NCBI GenBank assembly: GCA_016839665.1
Contig: JAEOTU010000059.1
Location: 1 to 41,461 of the forward strand
Reading direction: 5' to 3'
DNA length: 41,461 nt
Source: Candidatus Hodarchaeota archaeon
GTDB lineage: Archaea; Asgardarchaeota; Heimdallarchaeia; Hodarchaeales; Hodarchaeaceae
The notes beneath the pieces were generated by a model, which saw only the letters and a program-made list of their open reading frames with translations, was not told where the DNA came from and searched no databases. Below are positions 8,183 through 17,093 of this stretch, piece by piece. The position numbers and the translations under genes were made by a program. Every line of letters begins with the position of its first letter. Positions within the stretch are counted from its first letter, which is position 1.

Positions 8183-8743
8183 ATGTTAGATTTACTCGCT
8201 TCTACAGGTACTGTCGAAATTCTGGAATTTATCAAAAAAAATCCAGAATCTAGTAGTGTGGGCATAAATAAGCATTTTACAGAAAAAGAGACAGCTAAAC
8301 AATTAACGACAGCTACAATTTACAGAAGATTAAAGGAATTAGAACTGGCCGGATTTATTATACGACAACCACCAGATTCTAACACCTTTATTCTTACTCA
8401 ACAAGCTGTTGACATCCTTGACCAACAGATTCTAAAACATCCTGAAATCACTGAGTTGAAAAGGTCTCATCGGGCTCTTCTCCGTGAGATTAAACAACGT
8501 GAAGGTGTCGGTGTGGTTGAGCTTCAACAATCTGCGAGAATGTCTCCGACTACTATTAATGTGGGGTTACAAAAACTCGGTAATCTTGGGTTGATAGAGC
8601 AGATCAAGAATCATGTCGTAAAATCAAAAGAAAAAGCAAAGAAATCTAAGAAAGCGAAACCAGGACGTCCACTAAAGCGGATTAAACTTAAGAAGAAGGG
8701 GAAAGAGGTATATGAGGAACTAGAACGACTTTCACAAGAATAA
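8183..8743 (+). CDS. Winged-helix regulator with a second HTH and an AT-hook-like tail
   Basis: A basic DNA-binding protein of 186 residues. The first wHTH (about 1-80) is a paralogue of the head of the preceding gene: both have LTTATIYRRLK followed by a wing with PPDS or PTDS. A second helical HTH (about 85-140; MSPTTINVGLQKLGNLGLI) follows, then a Lys-rich tail with KPGRPLKR, close to the AT-hook core GRP. I place the start at ATG 8183; a TTG at 8177 would add two residues. The gap to the previous gene is 12 bp, so the two are almost certainly cotranscribed. It probably works with the upstream wHTH protein on the repeats at 6758-6810; that is inference. No ligand or metal site is visible. 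Confidence 0.8.
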   Translation: MLDLLASTGTVEILEFIKKNPESSSVGINKHFTEKETAKQLTTATIYRRLKELELAGFIIRQPPDSNTFILTQQAVDILDQQILKHPEITELKRSHRALLREIKQREGVGVVELQQSARMSPTTINVGLQKLGNLGLIEQIKNHVVKSKEKAKKSKKAKPGRPLKRIKLKKKGKEVYEELERLSQE

Positions 8744-8763
8744 TTAAGGTAAAAGGATTTAAA

Positions 8764-10035
8764 ATGGCATTACAAGATAAAAATGAAGATATTAATATTG
8801 AAGTAACCCCAAGTTCACCGTATGCGTTAGCTGACGGTGAAACACATCTATACATTCAATTGAAGCTGACAGGAAGCGAGATTCAAGCTTCTAGTTCAAG
8901 AACTGACTTGAACTTAGGTGTTGTTCTCGATCGATCAGGGAGTATGCATGGTTCAAAACTGAAAAAGGCCAAAGAAGCTGTTGAGTTTATTGTAAATAAC
9001 TTATCAAAAGAAGATGTATTTGCATTAACAATTTACGATCATAAAGTTGATACGATTATACCATCTGCTAAACTAACCAATCGAACCTCAATCATAAACC
9101 AACTCCGTTCAATTCGTAGTCGTGGTCGAACAAACCTTCATGGTGGTGTTATGGAAGGGTCAAAACAGGTTGAAAGTGGAAAACACTTTGAATATCGTAA
9201 TGTGTTATTACTCCTTTCCGATGGCCTAGCGAATGAAGGGATCACCGATCGTAACCGAATTCGAGAATCTGTAACTGATATCTATGATGGGGGTATTGGT
9301 ATTAGTACATTTGGAGTTGGTGACGATTTTGATGAAGATTTAATGGTTAATATCGCTGACACGGCAGGTGGTTCTTTTTATTTCATTAAAACGGCTGATG
9401 ATATCCCCAAATTCATTGAACAGGAATTTAAGGGACTTTTAGCAACCGCGGCATATAATATTGAGGTCGAATGGAAACCAACTAAAGGAATTCAAATCCA
9501 AAGAGCCTTGGGGGTTCCTTACGAGAATCATTCTTCTTTTGAAGCAAAAATGGGTGATCTTAGAAGCGGGAATGAATTATTGGTCATTTTAGACGTATTA
9601 ATTCCACCTGTAAAGAACCAAGAGGAGGAAAAGGAGATAATGAACTTTGATATTCGTTGGATTCCCAGAAGTGGTTCAACAAGGACTATTGGGAGCAAAA
9701 TTCCATGTACTATCACATATACTGATGATGAGAAATTATTAGCAACTGAAAATGATCAAGTTTTGGAGAATGTCCAGATTCTTGAAGCTGCCTTTGTACA
9801 ATACGAAGCAATGGAAATGGCTGATCGTGGTAATTTCTCTGGTGCTCAACAAACAATGCAAATGTTTCAAGCCAAGCTGGGGGAAAAAATCAGTCAAACA
9901 GGATCAGCTAATCTGATGAGGGTACAAGAACAAAATAAACAGATGATGGACGAAGTTTTAAGCGAGAAGAAATATGATAAAGCATCCCGAAAGAAATTAC
10001 GGAGCTCAATGTATGAGCTCCGAAAAAGGCGATAA
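8764..10035 (+). CDS. VWA-domain protein with an intact MIDAS site
   Basis: A 423-residue soluble protein with a von Willebrand factor A domain. The metal-ion-dependent adhesion site is complete: DRSGS (D56, S58, S60), T123 in SRGRTNLHGG and D153 in LLSDG. After the VWA core (about 45-225) comes a beta-rich domain (about 230-330; NFDIRWIPRSGS) and a helical C-terminus, an arrangement like YfbK-type or other cytoplasmic VWA proteins. No signal peptide or membrane anchor is visible, so it should act inside the cell, probably as a metal-dependent protein-binding module. It lies 20 bp after the wHTH gene and ends the operon. The usual VWA partner, a MoxR-type AAA ATPase, is absent here, so the partner may be the ARPP-1 protein. 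Confidence 0.88.
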   Translation: MALQDKNEDINIEVTPSSPYALADGETHLYIQLKLTGSEIQASSSRTDLNLGVVLDRSGSMHGSKLKKAKEAVEFIVNNLSKEDVFALTIYDHKVDTIIPSAKLTNRTSIINQLRSIRSRGRTNLHGGVMEGSKQVESGKHFEYRNVLLLLSDGLANEGITDRNRIRESVTDIYDGGIGISTFGVGDDFDEDLMVNIADTAGGSFYFIKTADDIPKFIEQEFKGLLATAAYNIEVEWKPTKGIQIQRALGVPYENHSSFEAKMGDLRSGNELLVILDVLIPPVKNQEEEKEIMNFDIRWIPRSGSTRTIGSKIPCTITYTDDEKLLATENDQVLENVQILEAAFVQYEAMEMADRGNFSGAQQTMQMFQAKLGEKISQTGSANLMRVQEQNKQMMDEVLSEKKYDKASRKKLRSSMYELRKRR

Positions 10036-10053
10036 AATAACTAAACGATCAAG

Positions 10054-11460
10054 TTAATATGGTGTGATATTCACCTTCGAGATTTTTACTGGAGGTACAT
10101 GTCGCATATCTCGCCAATGGCCTGCCATTCGACTAGGTCCAACCATTTCAATGTTCTTAGCCATGTCTATGATATTATCAGAAAGGCGGCATTTCTTAAT
10201 CGGGTGCGTAATCTCTCCATTATTAATCAAGAAGGTTCCTTGCCTGAGAATGCCAGTGTAATCACCAGTGCCACCATTTGTGACATAAGCATAATGCAAG
10301 AAATCGAGGTAAATTCCTTTTTTTGTTGAAGAAATCATTTCTTCAACAGTACTATCACCTTTTTGCATGTAGGTTGCAGGGAGTAAAGGAACAGGTTCAC
10401 TTTGGTAAAGTTGTCCTGGGTACATGGTCATTCCTGAACCTGCTTGTATTCGATATCCTGTGCCATTGGAGTCGGTTTGAAATTGAGTAGCATAGAAAGT
10501 ATCAAGAGGTATTTCTTTAAACACTCCCGCTTCTATGAGCCTAACATCGTAAGTTGGTACCCCCTCGTCGTCGTATGCTCCAGACACAGGACTAGCTACT
10601 CTCAAAGGATCATGTCCTAACGTCACTAGTGGTGAGGCAATTTGTTCACCGATTTTGTCTCTTAGAAGCGTCATGTTTCTTTCTTGGTTTTGCGGGTAAG
10701 TTAGGTAACCCAACCAACCCAGAAAAGTTGAGACAGACATAGCACTTAGAATTATTTCATAGGAATCTGCCTCTATTTTTTGGCCATCAAGGCTGCGTAC
10801 CGCCATGTCTACAGCATGGTTTGAAAGAGAGCTAGTAGTATTATCAATTTCGCTAAAGGAATAACCAGCGGAGGAATCTGATCCTTCTCGTCTATCTAAG
10901 GATGATTCTGCTATTGCCATTAGTTCCATTTCCCAGTAAGTTCCTTTTTCAGAGATATCAACACCATTAGAGTTCATAATATGTTTAGAATATTCGACTA
11001 AATGAGTTGGTCCTGCAGCCTCTTTAATTGCAGGATTTAATTCAAGGGTTTCTTGTAACATCTGGTTGATTTGTTCATTGATTTCCTCGTAAGATAGAAT
11101 TGCTTCCGTTAATTTTTGATCATAGAAGCTGTGTTCTCTGTCTGCTTGTCTTGGTGGTGAAAAAGAATATTCTGGATTTACCTTGCGATACCGTGCGATT
11201 GCTATCGCTTCTTCAATGGCCTTGGTAATTGAACTATCTGACAGATCACAAGTAGAAGAAAAGCCTAATCCTGCATCTTTTGTCAAGATGCGGATTCCCA
11301 TTCCAACATCTTGAATAACTTTACTCTCAAGGATCTTGCCTACGGCAGATCGAATAGTTAGAAGACGATTTGCTCCTAGAAACACTTCCACCTGATCTGA
11401 TGTTTCATCTGCTGCTGCTTTTTTTAATACAAATTCCATCCGTTCTGAATAATCTTGCAT
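10054..11460 (-). CDS. tldE: TldE/PmbA-like protein, non-metal subunit of the TldD-TldE protease
   Basis: A 468-residue member of the TldD/PmbA family. Family features include the N-terminal domain (GMGIRILTKDAGLGFSSTCDLS), SPVSGAYDDEGVPTYDVRLIEAGVF and the C-terminal IKKCRLSDNIIDMAKNIEMVGP. It lacks the HExxxH motif found in its neighbour, as is normal for TldE, which pairs with TldD without binding zinc. TldD-TldE degrades or trims unfolded peptides and, in known cases, removes leaders from modified peptides. The gene follows tldD on the same strand with a 19-bp gap, so the two are an operon. Its 3' end meets the VWA gene 18 bp away in convergent orientation. The length matches E. coli PmbA (about 450). 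Confidence 0.85.
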   Translation of the reverse strand: MQDYSERMEFVLKKAAADETSDQVEVFLGANRLLTIRSAVGKILESKVIQDVGMGIRILTKDAGLGFSSTCDLSDSSITKAIEEAIAIARYRKVNPEYSFSPPRQADREHSFYDQKLTEAILSYEEINEQINQMLQETLELNPAIKEAAGPTHLVEYSKHIMNSNGVDISEKGTYWEMELMAIAESSLDRREGSDSSAGYSFSEIDNTTSSLSNHAVDMAVRSLDGQKIEADSYEIILSAMSVSTFLGWLGYLTYPQNQERNMTLLRDKIGEQIASPLVTLGHDPLRVASPVSGAYDDEGVPTYDVRLIEAGVFKEIPLDTFYATQFQTDSNGTGYRIQAGSGMTMYPGQLYQSEPVPLLPATYMQKGDSTVEEMISSTKKGIYLDFLHYAYVTNGGTGDYTGILRQGTFLINNGEITHPIKKCRLSDNIIDMAKNIEMVGPSRMAGHWRDMRHVPPVKISKVNITPY

Positions 11461-11479
11461 TAGTATTTCCTCATCTTAT

Positions 11480-12931
11480 CTAACTTCTAGGTCCCATTAA
11501 AGTGGCAATTCCTCGCATTGTAGGTCCACCATTAGACACTGTTCCTCCTTGCATAGGATCGCCTTTTCCGCATCCTGACCAAAAAAGTGTCTGGTCATCG
11601 CTAGCAAGTGCATCAATACTTTGAAGAAAAGCTGGAGTAGTTGCTGTCGCGGTACATGAGTAGAGATGATCGGTCAATTCTCCATTTTCAATAAGATAGC
11701 CTTCTTGACTCGAAATTGCCCAGTTAAAGCGTTGGTCATCTATAGAAGGGACATTAGCACCCATAAGATACACCCCGCTTTTTGTTTCTTCGATAATCTC
11801 TGCTGCTTTCCAGTCACCTGTTCCCCAAAAGACATTAATTTGACGTATAATTGGATGGTATTCATAGGTATTTGCTCTCATGGCTCCATTAGGTTCAACA
11901 TCCATTAGAAAAGCTGTTTCACGGGAATGCATTCGTTCTGTGAGGGTACCTTCCTTGATTAAAGTTGTACGCTTACAAGGGGTTCCTTCATCGTCATATA
12001 ACATATAAGCAAAATTATTCGGAATTGTAGGGTCGTTGTAGACTGTGACATATTTCGATCCGATTTTAGTTGGGTTTCCTTCATCAGCACTTTTACCTTT
12101 CCACCATGTACTCCCAGCCCACGCTGCCTCCCAACCTAAAACGCGATCTGCTTCAGACGGATGTCCAACAATTTCATGTACAAGCAGAGCCATATAAGCA
12201 GGGTCGAAGATAATTGGAGTGTTTTGAAGATTTGGCGCTGGTTTGGCATTAGCTAAATTTTGAGCTTTTTCACCTACTTTGTGACAAGTTTCAGTAAGAT
12301 CCCCATTTTGACCTAGTATTTCATGACCACCCGTTCCTCCAACATCAGGAAAAGTACCACCCCACGGTTGGTAATAGGCTCGAACTCCAGATGATCCTTT
12401 TGCTACCGCCCCAAGATTGACATTGACAATTGGACGAATAAATTCAATCTTTGTTCCTTCACTGCTCCAAAAGTATTTTGTTGCTGAAATAGTAGCATAA
12501 TCTGCAATAGCTCTAATAATATTATCAGAGATACGGATCTCTTTATTCCATCTGAGAATTTCTTGGATCTTTTCTTCAAGTGAAATTTCTCGAAAATCAA
12601 TCTCACACTTAACTTCAACTCGATCTTCAGAGATCGGGATCTCTGCTAGCTGGATTGGAGTTTTTGTCTTGTTTGATTCAACTTGGGCCATTTTTCGTGC
12701 AATATCAACAGTCTTGCTTAGGTTATTTTTACTTAGATCTTGTGTACTTGCAAATCCCCAGGCCCCATTTGACAGAACGCGAATTCCTACGCCTTTTTTC
12801 TGATAGGTAAAGGCCTTAGTTATTTCTTCGTTAATTGATTTGATTACAACATTTTGAAAATTCTCCAATCGGATGTCAATGTATTCATCATCTTGCCCCA
12901 ACTCAAGAATAAATTGTAATAAGTCTTCCAA
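11480..12931 (-). CDS. tldD: TldD-like zinc metalloprotease
   Basis: The catalytic partner of the preceding TldE-like protein. The motif HEIVGH (HExxxH) lies near residue 252, and a late Cys in FWSGCGKGDPMQGG is the expected third zinc ligand, as in E. coli TldD. The C-terminal substrate-cleft segments DDEGTPCKRTTLI and GVYLMGANVP are also present. I place the start at TTG 12931, because AGGAG lies eight bases upstream and the protein then starts with LEDLLQFILELGQDDEYIDI, where the family starts, giving 483 residues against 481 in E. coli. In-frame alternatives upstream are GTG 12940, ATG 12955 and TTG 12985. It is divergent from the peptidase T gene. Known TldD-TldE substrates include unfolded peptides and RiPP precursors. 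Confidence 0.9.
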   Translation of the reverse strand: MEDLLQFILELGQDDEYIDIRLENFQNVVIKSINEEITKAFTYQKKGVGIRVLSNGAWGFASTQDLSKNNLSKTVDIARKMAQVESNKTKTPIQLAEIPISEDRVEVKCEIDFREISLEEKIQEILRWNKEIRISDNIIRAIADYATISATKYFWSSEGTKIEFIRPIVNVNLGAVAKGSSGVRAYYQPWGGTFPDVGGTGGHEILGQNGDLTETCHKVGEKAQNLANAKPAPNLQNTPIIFDPAYMALLVHEIVGHPSEADRVLGWEAAWAGSTWWKGKSADEGNPTKIGSKYVTVYNDPTIPNNFAYMLYDDEGTPCKRTTLIKEGTLTERMHSRETAFLMDVEPNGAMRANTYEYHPIIRQINVFWGTGDWKAAEIIEETKSGVYLMGANVPSIDDQRFNWAISSQEGYLIENGELTDHLYSCTATATTPAFLQSIDALASDDQTLFWSGCGKGDPMQGGTVSNGGPTMRGIATLMGPRS

Positions 12932-13073
12932 AATCGTCACTCCTATAATACTCATAAATGTGGGTTCGGTAGAGCATACTATCAAGCATTTTTCTAAAAA
13001 TCTTTCCTACTTTCTGTTGATATCTCCATAAAACCTTTAATAAACCAGACTAACTTGGGTAATCGGTGTGGTT

Positions 13074-14324
13074 ATGCCATCTAAAGTATTGGACAGATTT
13101 TTAAGATATGTAAAAATCCATACAACTAGTCAGGAAGATGTTGACGAGATTCCTAGTACAAAAAGACAGTTTGATCTGGCTAATTTATTGGTCAAAGAGC
13201 TACAAGAGCTTGGATTAACAGATGCCACAGTAGATGAACATTGTTATGTTATAGCAACTCTTAACTCTAACCTCTCTCAAGAATTAACAGATAAAATACC
13301 CGTTCTTTGTTTTCTGGCTCACATGGATACTTCTCCAGAAGAACCTGGGGAGAATGTTAAACCTCAAATTATCCAAAATTATCAAGGAGGAGACATTGCT
13401 CTTCCAGGTAATCCAGAGCTAGTTATTTCTCCGTCAGAAACACCAAGCTTGAAAAAGTTCATTGGAAGTGATATTGTAACTTCCGATGGGACAACTTTAC
13501 TTGGTGGGGATGATAAAGCTGGAGTTGCGGTTGTTATGACCGTTGTGGCAGCCTTAGTTGCCGATCCGACTATTAAACATGGTACCATTAAAATAGTGTT
13601 TACTCCAGATGAGGAGGTTGGTCATGGAGTTGATGCTTTAGATGTTGAGTCTTTGGGCGCTGATATCGGATATACTCTGGATGGTGATGAGATGGGGGTA
13701 CTGGAATCAGAAACGTTCAATGCAGCAGGAGGTACACTCACCGTCACGGGTTTTAATTTTCACCCGGGTTATGCAAAGGACAAAATGGTGAATGCAATAC
13801 GTATAATGAGTGAAATTATTACTAGATTTCCTAAAGACCAAGCACCTGAAACGACTGAAAAGATGGAAGGATATTATCATGTTTACGAAGCTAAAGGGTC
13901 TGTGAATGAGGCCAAAATGCGGTTTATCTTACGTGATTTTGATATAAATGAACTTGATCAGAAAATTCAGAAACTGGAGGATATCGTTAACCAGACACTG
14001 AAACAATATCCCAAAGCCCAAATTGACCTAGATCTTAAAAAACAATACAAAAACATGAAATATCAACTCGACAAGGTTCCTCATGTTGTGGAATATGCAG
14101 AAGAAGCGATTAAACGTACTAATATCGAATTAATTCGAAAACCAGTTCGTGGGGGTACTGATGGGGCACGTTTGAGTTATATGGGTCTTCCTACGCCTAA
14201 TATTTTCGCAGGCAGTATAAATTTTCATAGTAAGAAGGAATTTGTGCCTGTAATTGCTCTTGAAAAATCAGTTGAGATGGTATTAAACTTGATCCAGATA
14301 TATTTAGAAAAATCAGATCCATAA
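13074..14324 (+). CDS. pepT: Peptidase T (tripeptide aminopeptidase, M20B family)
   Basis: A 416-residue cytosolic zinc aminopeptidase that removes N-terminal residues from tripeptides. Two-zinc site residues appear in family order: LAHMDTSPE (His, Asp), GGDDKAG (bridging Asp), FTPDEEVGHG (catalytic and ligand Glu), TLDGDEMG (Asp) and INFHSKKEF (His). The RGGTDGARLSYMGLPTPNI block is the usual C-terminal substrate segment. The length equals bacterial PepT (about 408). I use ATG 13074; a GTG at 13068 would add two residues. It sits head-to-head with tldD, with TTTAATAAA in the short shared promoter region around 13036-13045. PepT is mainly bacterial, so a gene acquired from bacteria is plausible. 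It may finish the breakdown of peptides released by TldD-TldE. Confidence 0.93.
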   Translation: MPSKVLDRFLRYVKIHTTSQEDVDEIPSTKRQFDLANLLVKELQELGLTDATVDEHCYVIATLNSNLSQELTDKIPVLCFLAHMDTSPEEPGENVKPQIIQNYQGGDIALPGNPELVISPSETPSLKKFIGSDIVTSDGTTLLGGDDKAGVAVVMTVVAALVADPTIKHGTIKIVFTPDEEVGHGVDALDVESLGADIGYTLDGDEMGVLESETFNAAGGTLTVTGFNFHPGYAKDKMVNAIRIMSEIITRFPKDQAPETTEKMEGYYHVYEAKGSVNEAKMRFILRDFDINELDQKIQKLEDIVNQTLKQYPKAQIDLDLKKQYKNMKYQLDKVPHVVEYAEEAIKRTNIELIRKPVRGGTDGARLSYMGLPTPNIFAGSINFHSKKEFVPVIALEKSVEMVLNLIQIYLEKSDP

Positions 14325-14348
14325 AGAAGAACTAATCATCAATAGAAT

Positions 14349-15617
14349 ATGAGCGAAATGACAAGGCTTACACCAGTTTCAAGCAATTTTTTCAGTCCAT
14401 TTAAAATTGAGCTTTGTGACGAGTGTGGAGAATGCCTCACTCATTGCCCAATTATGGATTTACCATTAGACAAGGCAAAGGAAGGAATTCATGCTTTAAT
14501 TGCTGGAAATCCCACGAAAGTACTGTCTGATTGTCAAAGTTGTTTCACCTGTAATTTTTATTGTAAGAAAGAATGTAATCCTACAAGTCTGATTCTTCAA
14601 CGCTGGCAGGAACAATATGAACAGGAGGGTTTAAAGGTTAGAGGGAGGTACTTCATGACTCTATACCCGAATTACCCTAATTTTCGCACTTATACGTTAG
14701 AAAGGATGACTATAGAAGAACGAGACATCCTTGAGAAATGGAAGAGTCTGGATCCCCTTAAAGGAGATACGTTAACTTATCCAGGTTGTAACGTGATACT
14801 TACTCCTACTCTTGTGCAATCAAGTCTGTTTGAAGAATGTGACATTAGAGGGCGACTAGAGTATTGTTGTGGTGAGACTCTTTTCAGAACAGGTTATTCT
14901 AACGCTTTAAACCAAGTAACAAATCGTTTGGACAAATGGTTTACTATCTTAAAACCAAAAAAGCTCTTAGTACTTTGCACAGCTGGTACAAACGTATTTA
15001 AAAATGTTTTACCTAATTATGGCCTCACTTACAGGTTTGAATCCATTACCTCTTACATTGAATGGCTATGGAACCGATTACAAGAAGGAAAAATTCAAAT
15101 TACCAACAAATTAGAGTTAAAAGTGGCTATTCAAGATTCTTGTTATGCTAAAATGTTTGGTGATGATTATATGGATTTACCTCGAAAAATTCTGGAGAAA
15201 ATTGGCTGTGAAACTATTGAGCTCCCTTATAACCGAGAAAATATGAAATGTTGTGGTATAGGCGCTGGCTTTAGTATAAATTCTGCCTATCATCCGTTTA
15301 AAATGCGTAAAGCAACATCAACGAACCTCAATGCCGCAAAAAAAACTGGAGCGGATATACTATGCGTCTATTGCTCTGGATGCAATCAACAGTACCACGT
15401 GGCAAAAAAACTCTATTTCACGAGGTTTGGAATGGAAATTTATCATATCATTGAATTGCTACAACTTGCTATAGGTGAAGAACCAAAACGATTGATTCAC
15501 AGAACAGCATCGAAGATGTTCAAGGGTATTACGATCAAGCAATTTCCAAGATTGTTTTCAAGAAAGACTTTCTCTCTTCCTCCAATTCCCGAAGAACCAG
15601 AGGAAATTGCCTACTAA
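14349..15617 (+). CDS. HdrD-like iron-sulfur oxidoreductase with two CCG domains
   Basis: A 422-residue Fe-S protein. The N-terminus has two 4Fe-4S motifs: CDECGECLTHCP and CQSCFTCNFYCKKECNP. Two CCG domains follow: YPGCN with EYCCGETLFRTG and LCTAGT in the first half, then DSCYAK, MKCCGIGAG and CVYCSGCNQQ in the second. This is the layout of heterodisulfide reductase subunit D and GlpC/LdhE-like proteins, where CCG cysteines hold a noncubane cluster. It has no HdrA, HdrE or flavin domain nearby, so the electron donor and the substrate (a disulfide or an organic acid) are unknown. It begins 24 bp after pepT and is followed by a paralogue after 30 bp. It probably sits in the cytoplasm or at the membrane face. 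Confidence 0.85.
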   Translation: MSEMTRLTPVSSNFFSPFKIELCDECGECLTHCPIMDLPLDKAKEGIHALIAGNPTKVLSDCQSCFTCNFYCKKECNPTSLILQRWQEQYEQEGLKVRGRYFMTLYPNYPNFRTYTLERMTIEERDILEKWKSLDPLKGDTLTYPGCNVILTPTLVQSSLFEECDIRGRLEYCCGETLFRTGYSNALNQVTNRLDKWFTILKPKKLLVLCTAGTNVFKNVLPNYGLTYRFESITSYIEWLWNRLQEGKIQITNKLELKVAIQDSCYAKMFGDDYMDLPRKILEKIGCETIELPYNRENMKCCGIGAGFSINSAYHPFKMRKATSTNLNAAKKTGADILCVYCSGCNQQYHVAKKLYFTRFGMEIYHIIELLQLAIGEEPKRLIHRTASKMFKGITIKQFPRLFSRKTFSLPPIPEEPEEIAY

Positions 15618-15647
15618 CGTCTACATTTCTAAAAAGGACGATTAATA

Positions 15648-17009
15648 ATGGGCATAATACCACGAAACAAGACTGTGTTTAATGAATCCGAGTGTACGAG
15701 ATGTGGCGAGTGTTTTCATCAATGCCCTGAACTACATCTCCCGCTAGAAGTAGCAAAACAAGAAATTACAAATCTTATCGAGATGAAACAAAGTCTTTTC
15801 GTTCTCTCACATTGTACTACTTGTTTCTCGTGCAATCTTTATTGTCCGCACAATTGCAAACCCTATCAATTGATCTTAGAACGTTGGAACGAACTCTACA
15901 AACGAAGGGGTGCACCACCAATTTATCGGTTCGTATGTCCAACAATGGAGCATAATATCTGGCAGATGCTCTTTGTCTTCATGACTGCTGAAGAGCTCAT
16001 GTGGGTGCACCAGTGGATGAATCAGGAACCACAGGATACCATACTCCTCGTCAGTAACTACCTCCATTTATTTCCATTCGTCTTAGGCAAGAGTAGCTTG
16101 CTAAAATTTTTCACACCTATTGATTCGCTGGATCATTGGGAGAATGGTGCGTATTTATATCAAGGTGGATATCTAGACGTGGTTAAGCATATTGCTGAGC
16201 AATGCAAGCGAGATTTCAAAAAGTGGAAAGTCAAGAAGGTGATACCAGCCCTTGATGCTGTACACTGGATGTTGACCGAAGTGCATCCTTCTGAGATGGG
16301 CGTTACACATGATTTCGAAGTCATTAATTTTAATGAGTGGCTTCTTACTCAAATTAATGAGAAAAAGATACAGATAACTAAAAACTTGAAAATGAAAGTC
16401 ACAGTTCATGATAATTGTTATTCTAAAGCTGGAAGTGGCAGATACTGGAATTCACCACGGCACATTCTCAAGCATTCGGGTTGTGAAATTGTAGAAATGA
16501 GACATATCAAAGATAATTCATTGTGTTGTGGATTTGGCGCAGGAGCCTCTTGGAAAAATCCATTAAATATTGTGTTCGACATTATGTCTACTTCCAAGGA
16601 AAAATTCCGAGAAGCGGAAGCTACAGGGGCAGATGCGATGATAACATATTGTGGGGGTTGTTTATACTTATTGTGGGCTTCCCGTGAGCTTTTTGGAAGG
16701 AAGCTTGATGTATATCATATCATAGAGATTGTAAGAATGAGTATGGGAGAAACAATTAATTATCCTGAATCGCACATTCGGAGAGCTTGGGATTTAATCT
16801 CTATCATAAACTATCATCTAATCATGAGTCTATTCCGTAAGCCGTTTTGGATTCGAGAGATCTCACTTCAAGGAAAAATCTTACAACCTCGACGATATTT
16901 GGGTTTGAGGGTCCTCAGAAGACTTTTTGATATTCCAGGTGTTCGCTTTCTATATAGAAAAGTTTTTCAAACTATACTACCCAAAATGACGACTCCTCGA
17001 AGGTTCTAG
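15648..17009 (+). CDS. HdrD-like iron-sulfur protein with a degenerate first CCG domain
   Basis: A 453-residue paralogue of the preceding gene. Both N-terminal 4Fe-4S motifs are kept (CTRCGECFHQCPE and CTTCFSCNLYCPHNCKP). The second CCG domain is intact: DNCYSKAG, LCCGFGAGASW and TYCGGCLYLL. The first CCG domain has lost its cysteines: the region around residues 125-215 reads LLVSNYLHLF and GAYLYQGGYLD where the paralogue has PGC and CCG. It therefore probably carries one noncubane cluster, not two. The C-terminal 80 residues are basic and aromatic (MSLFRKPFWIREIS) and could touch the membrane. AAAAAGGA lies before the ATG. With its neighbour it likely forms a hetero-oligomer in which one CCG site became structural. 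Confidence 0.83.
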   Translation: MGIIPRNKTVFNESECTRCGECFHQCPELHLPLEVAKQEITNLIEMKQSLFVLSHCTTCFSCNLYCPHNCKPYQLILERWNELYKRRGAPPIYRFVCPTMEHNIWQMLFVFMTAEELMWVHQWMNQEPQDTILLVSNYLHLFPFVLGKSSLLKFFTPIDSLDHWENGAYLYQGGYLDVVKHIAEQCKRDFKKWKVKKVIPALDAVHWMLTEVHPSEMGVTHDFEVINFNEWLLTQINEKKIQITKNLKMKVTVHDNCYSKAGSGRYWNSPRHILKHSGCEIVEMRHIKDNSLCCGFGAGASWKNPLNIVFDIMSTSKEKFREAEATGADAMITYCGGCLYLLWASRELFGRKLDVYHIIEIVRMSMGETINYPESHIRRAWDLISIINYHLIMSLFRKPFWIREISLQGKILQPRRYLGLRVLRRLFDIPGVRFLYRKVFQTILPKMTTPRRF

Positions 17010-17093
17010 GAGTTTAGTTACTTACTATGTTGAGGATGAGTTATTCTTAAATATCAAATTTCCAAGGATTGAATTAACGAAAAGGGATATTAG

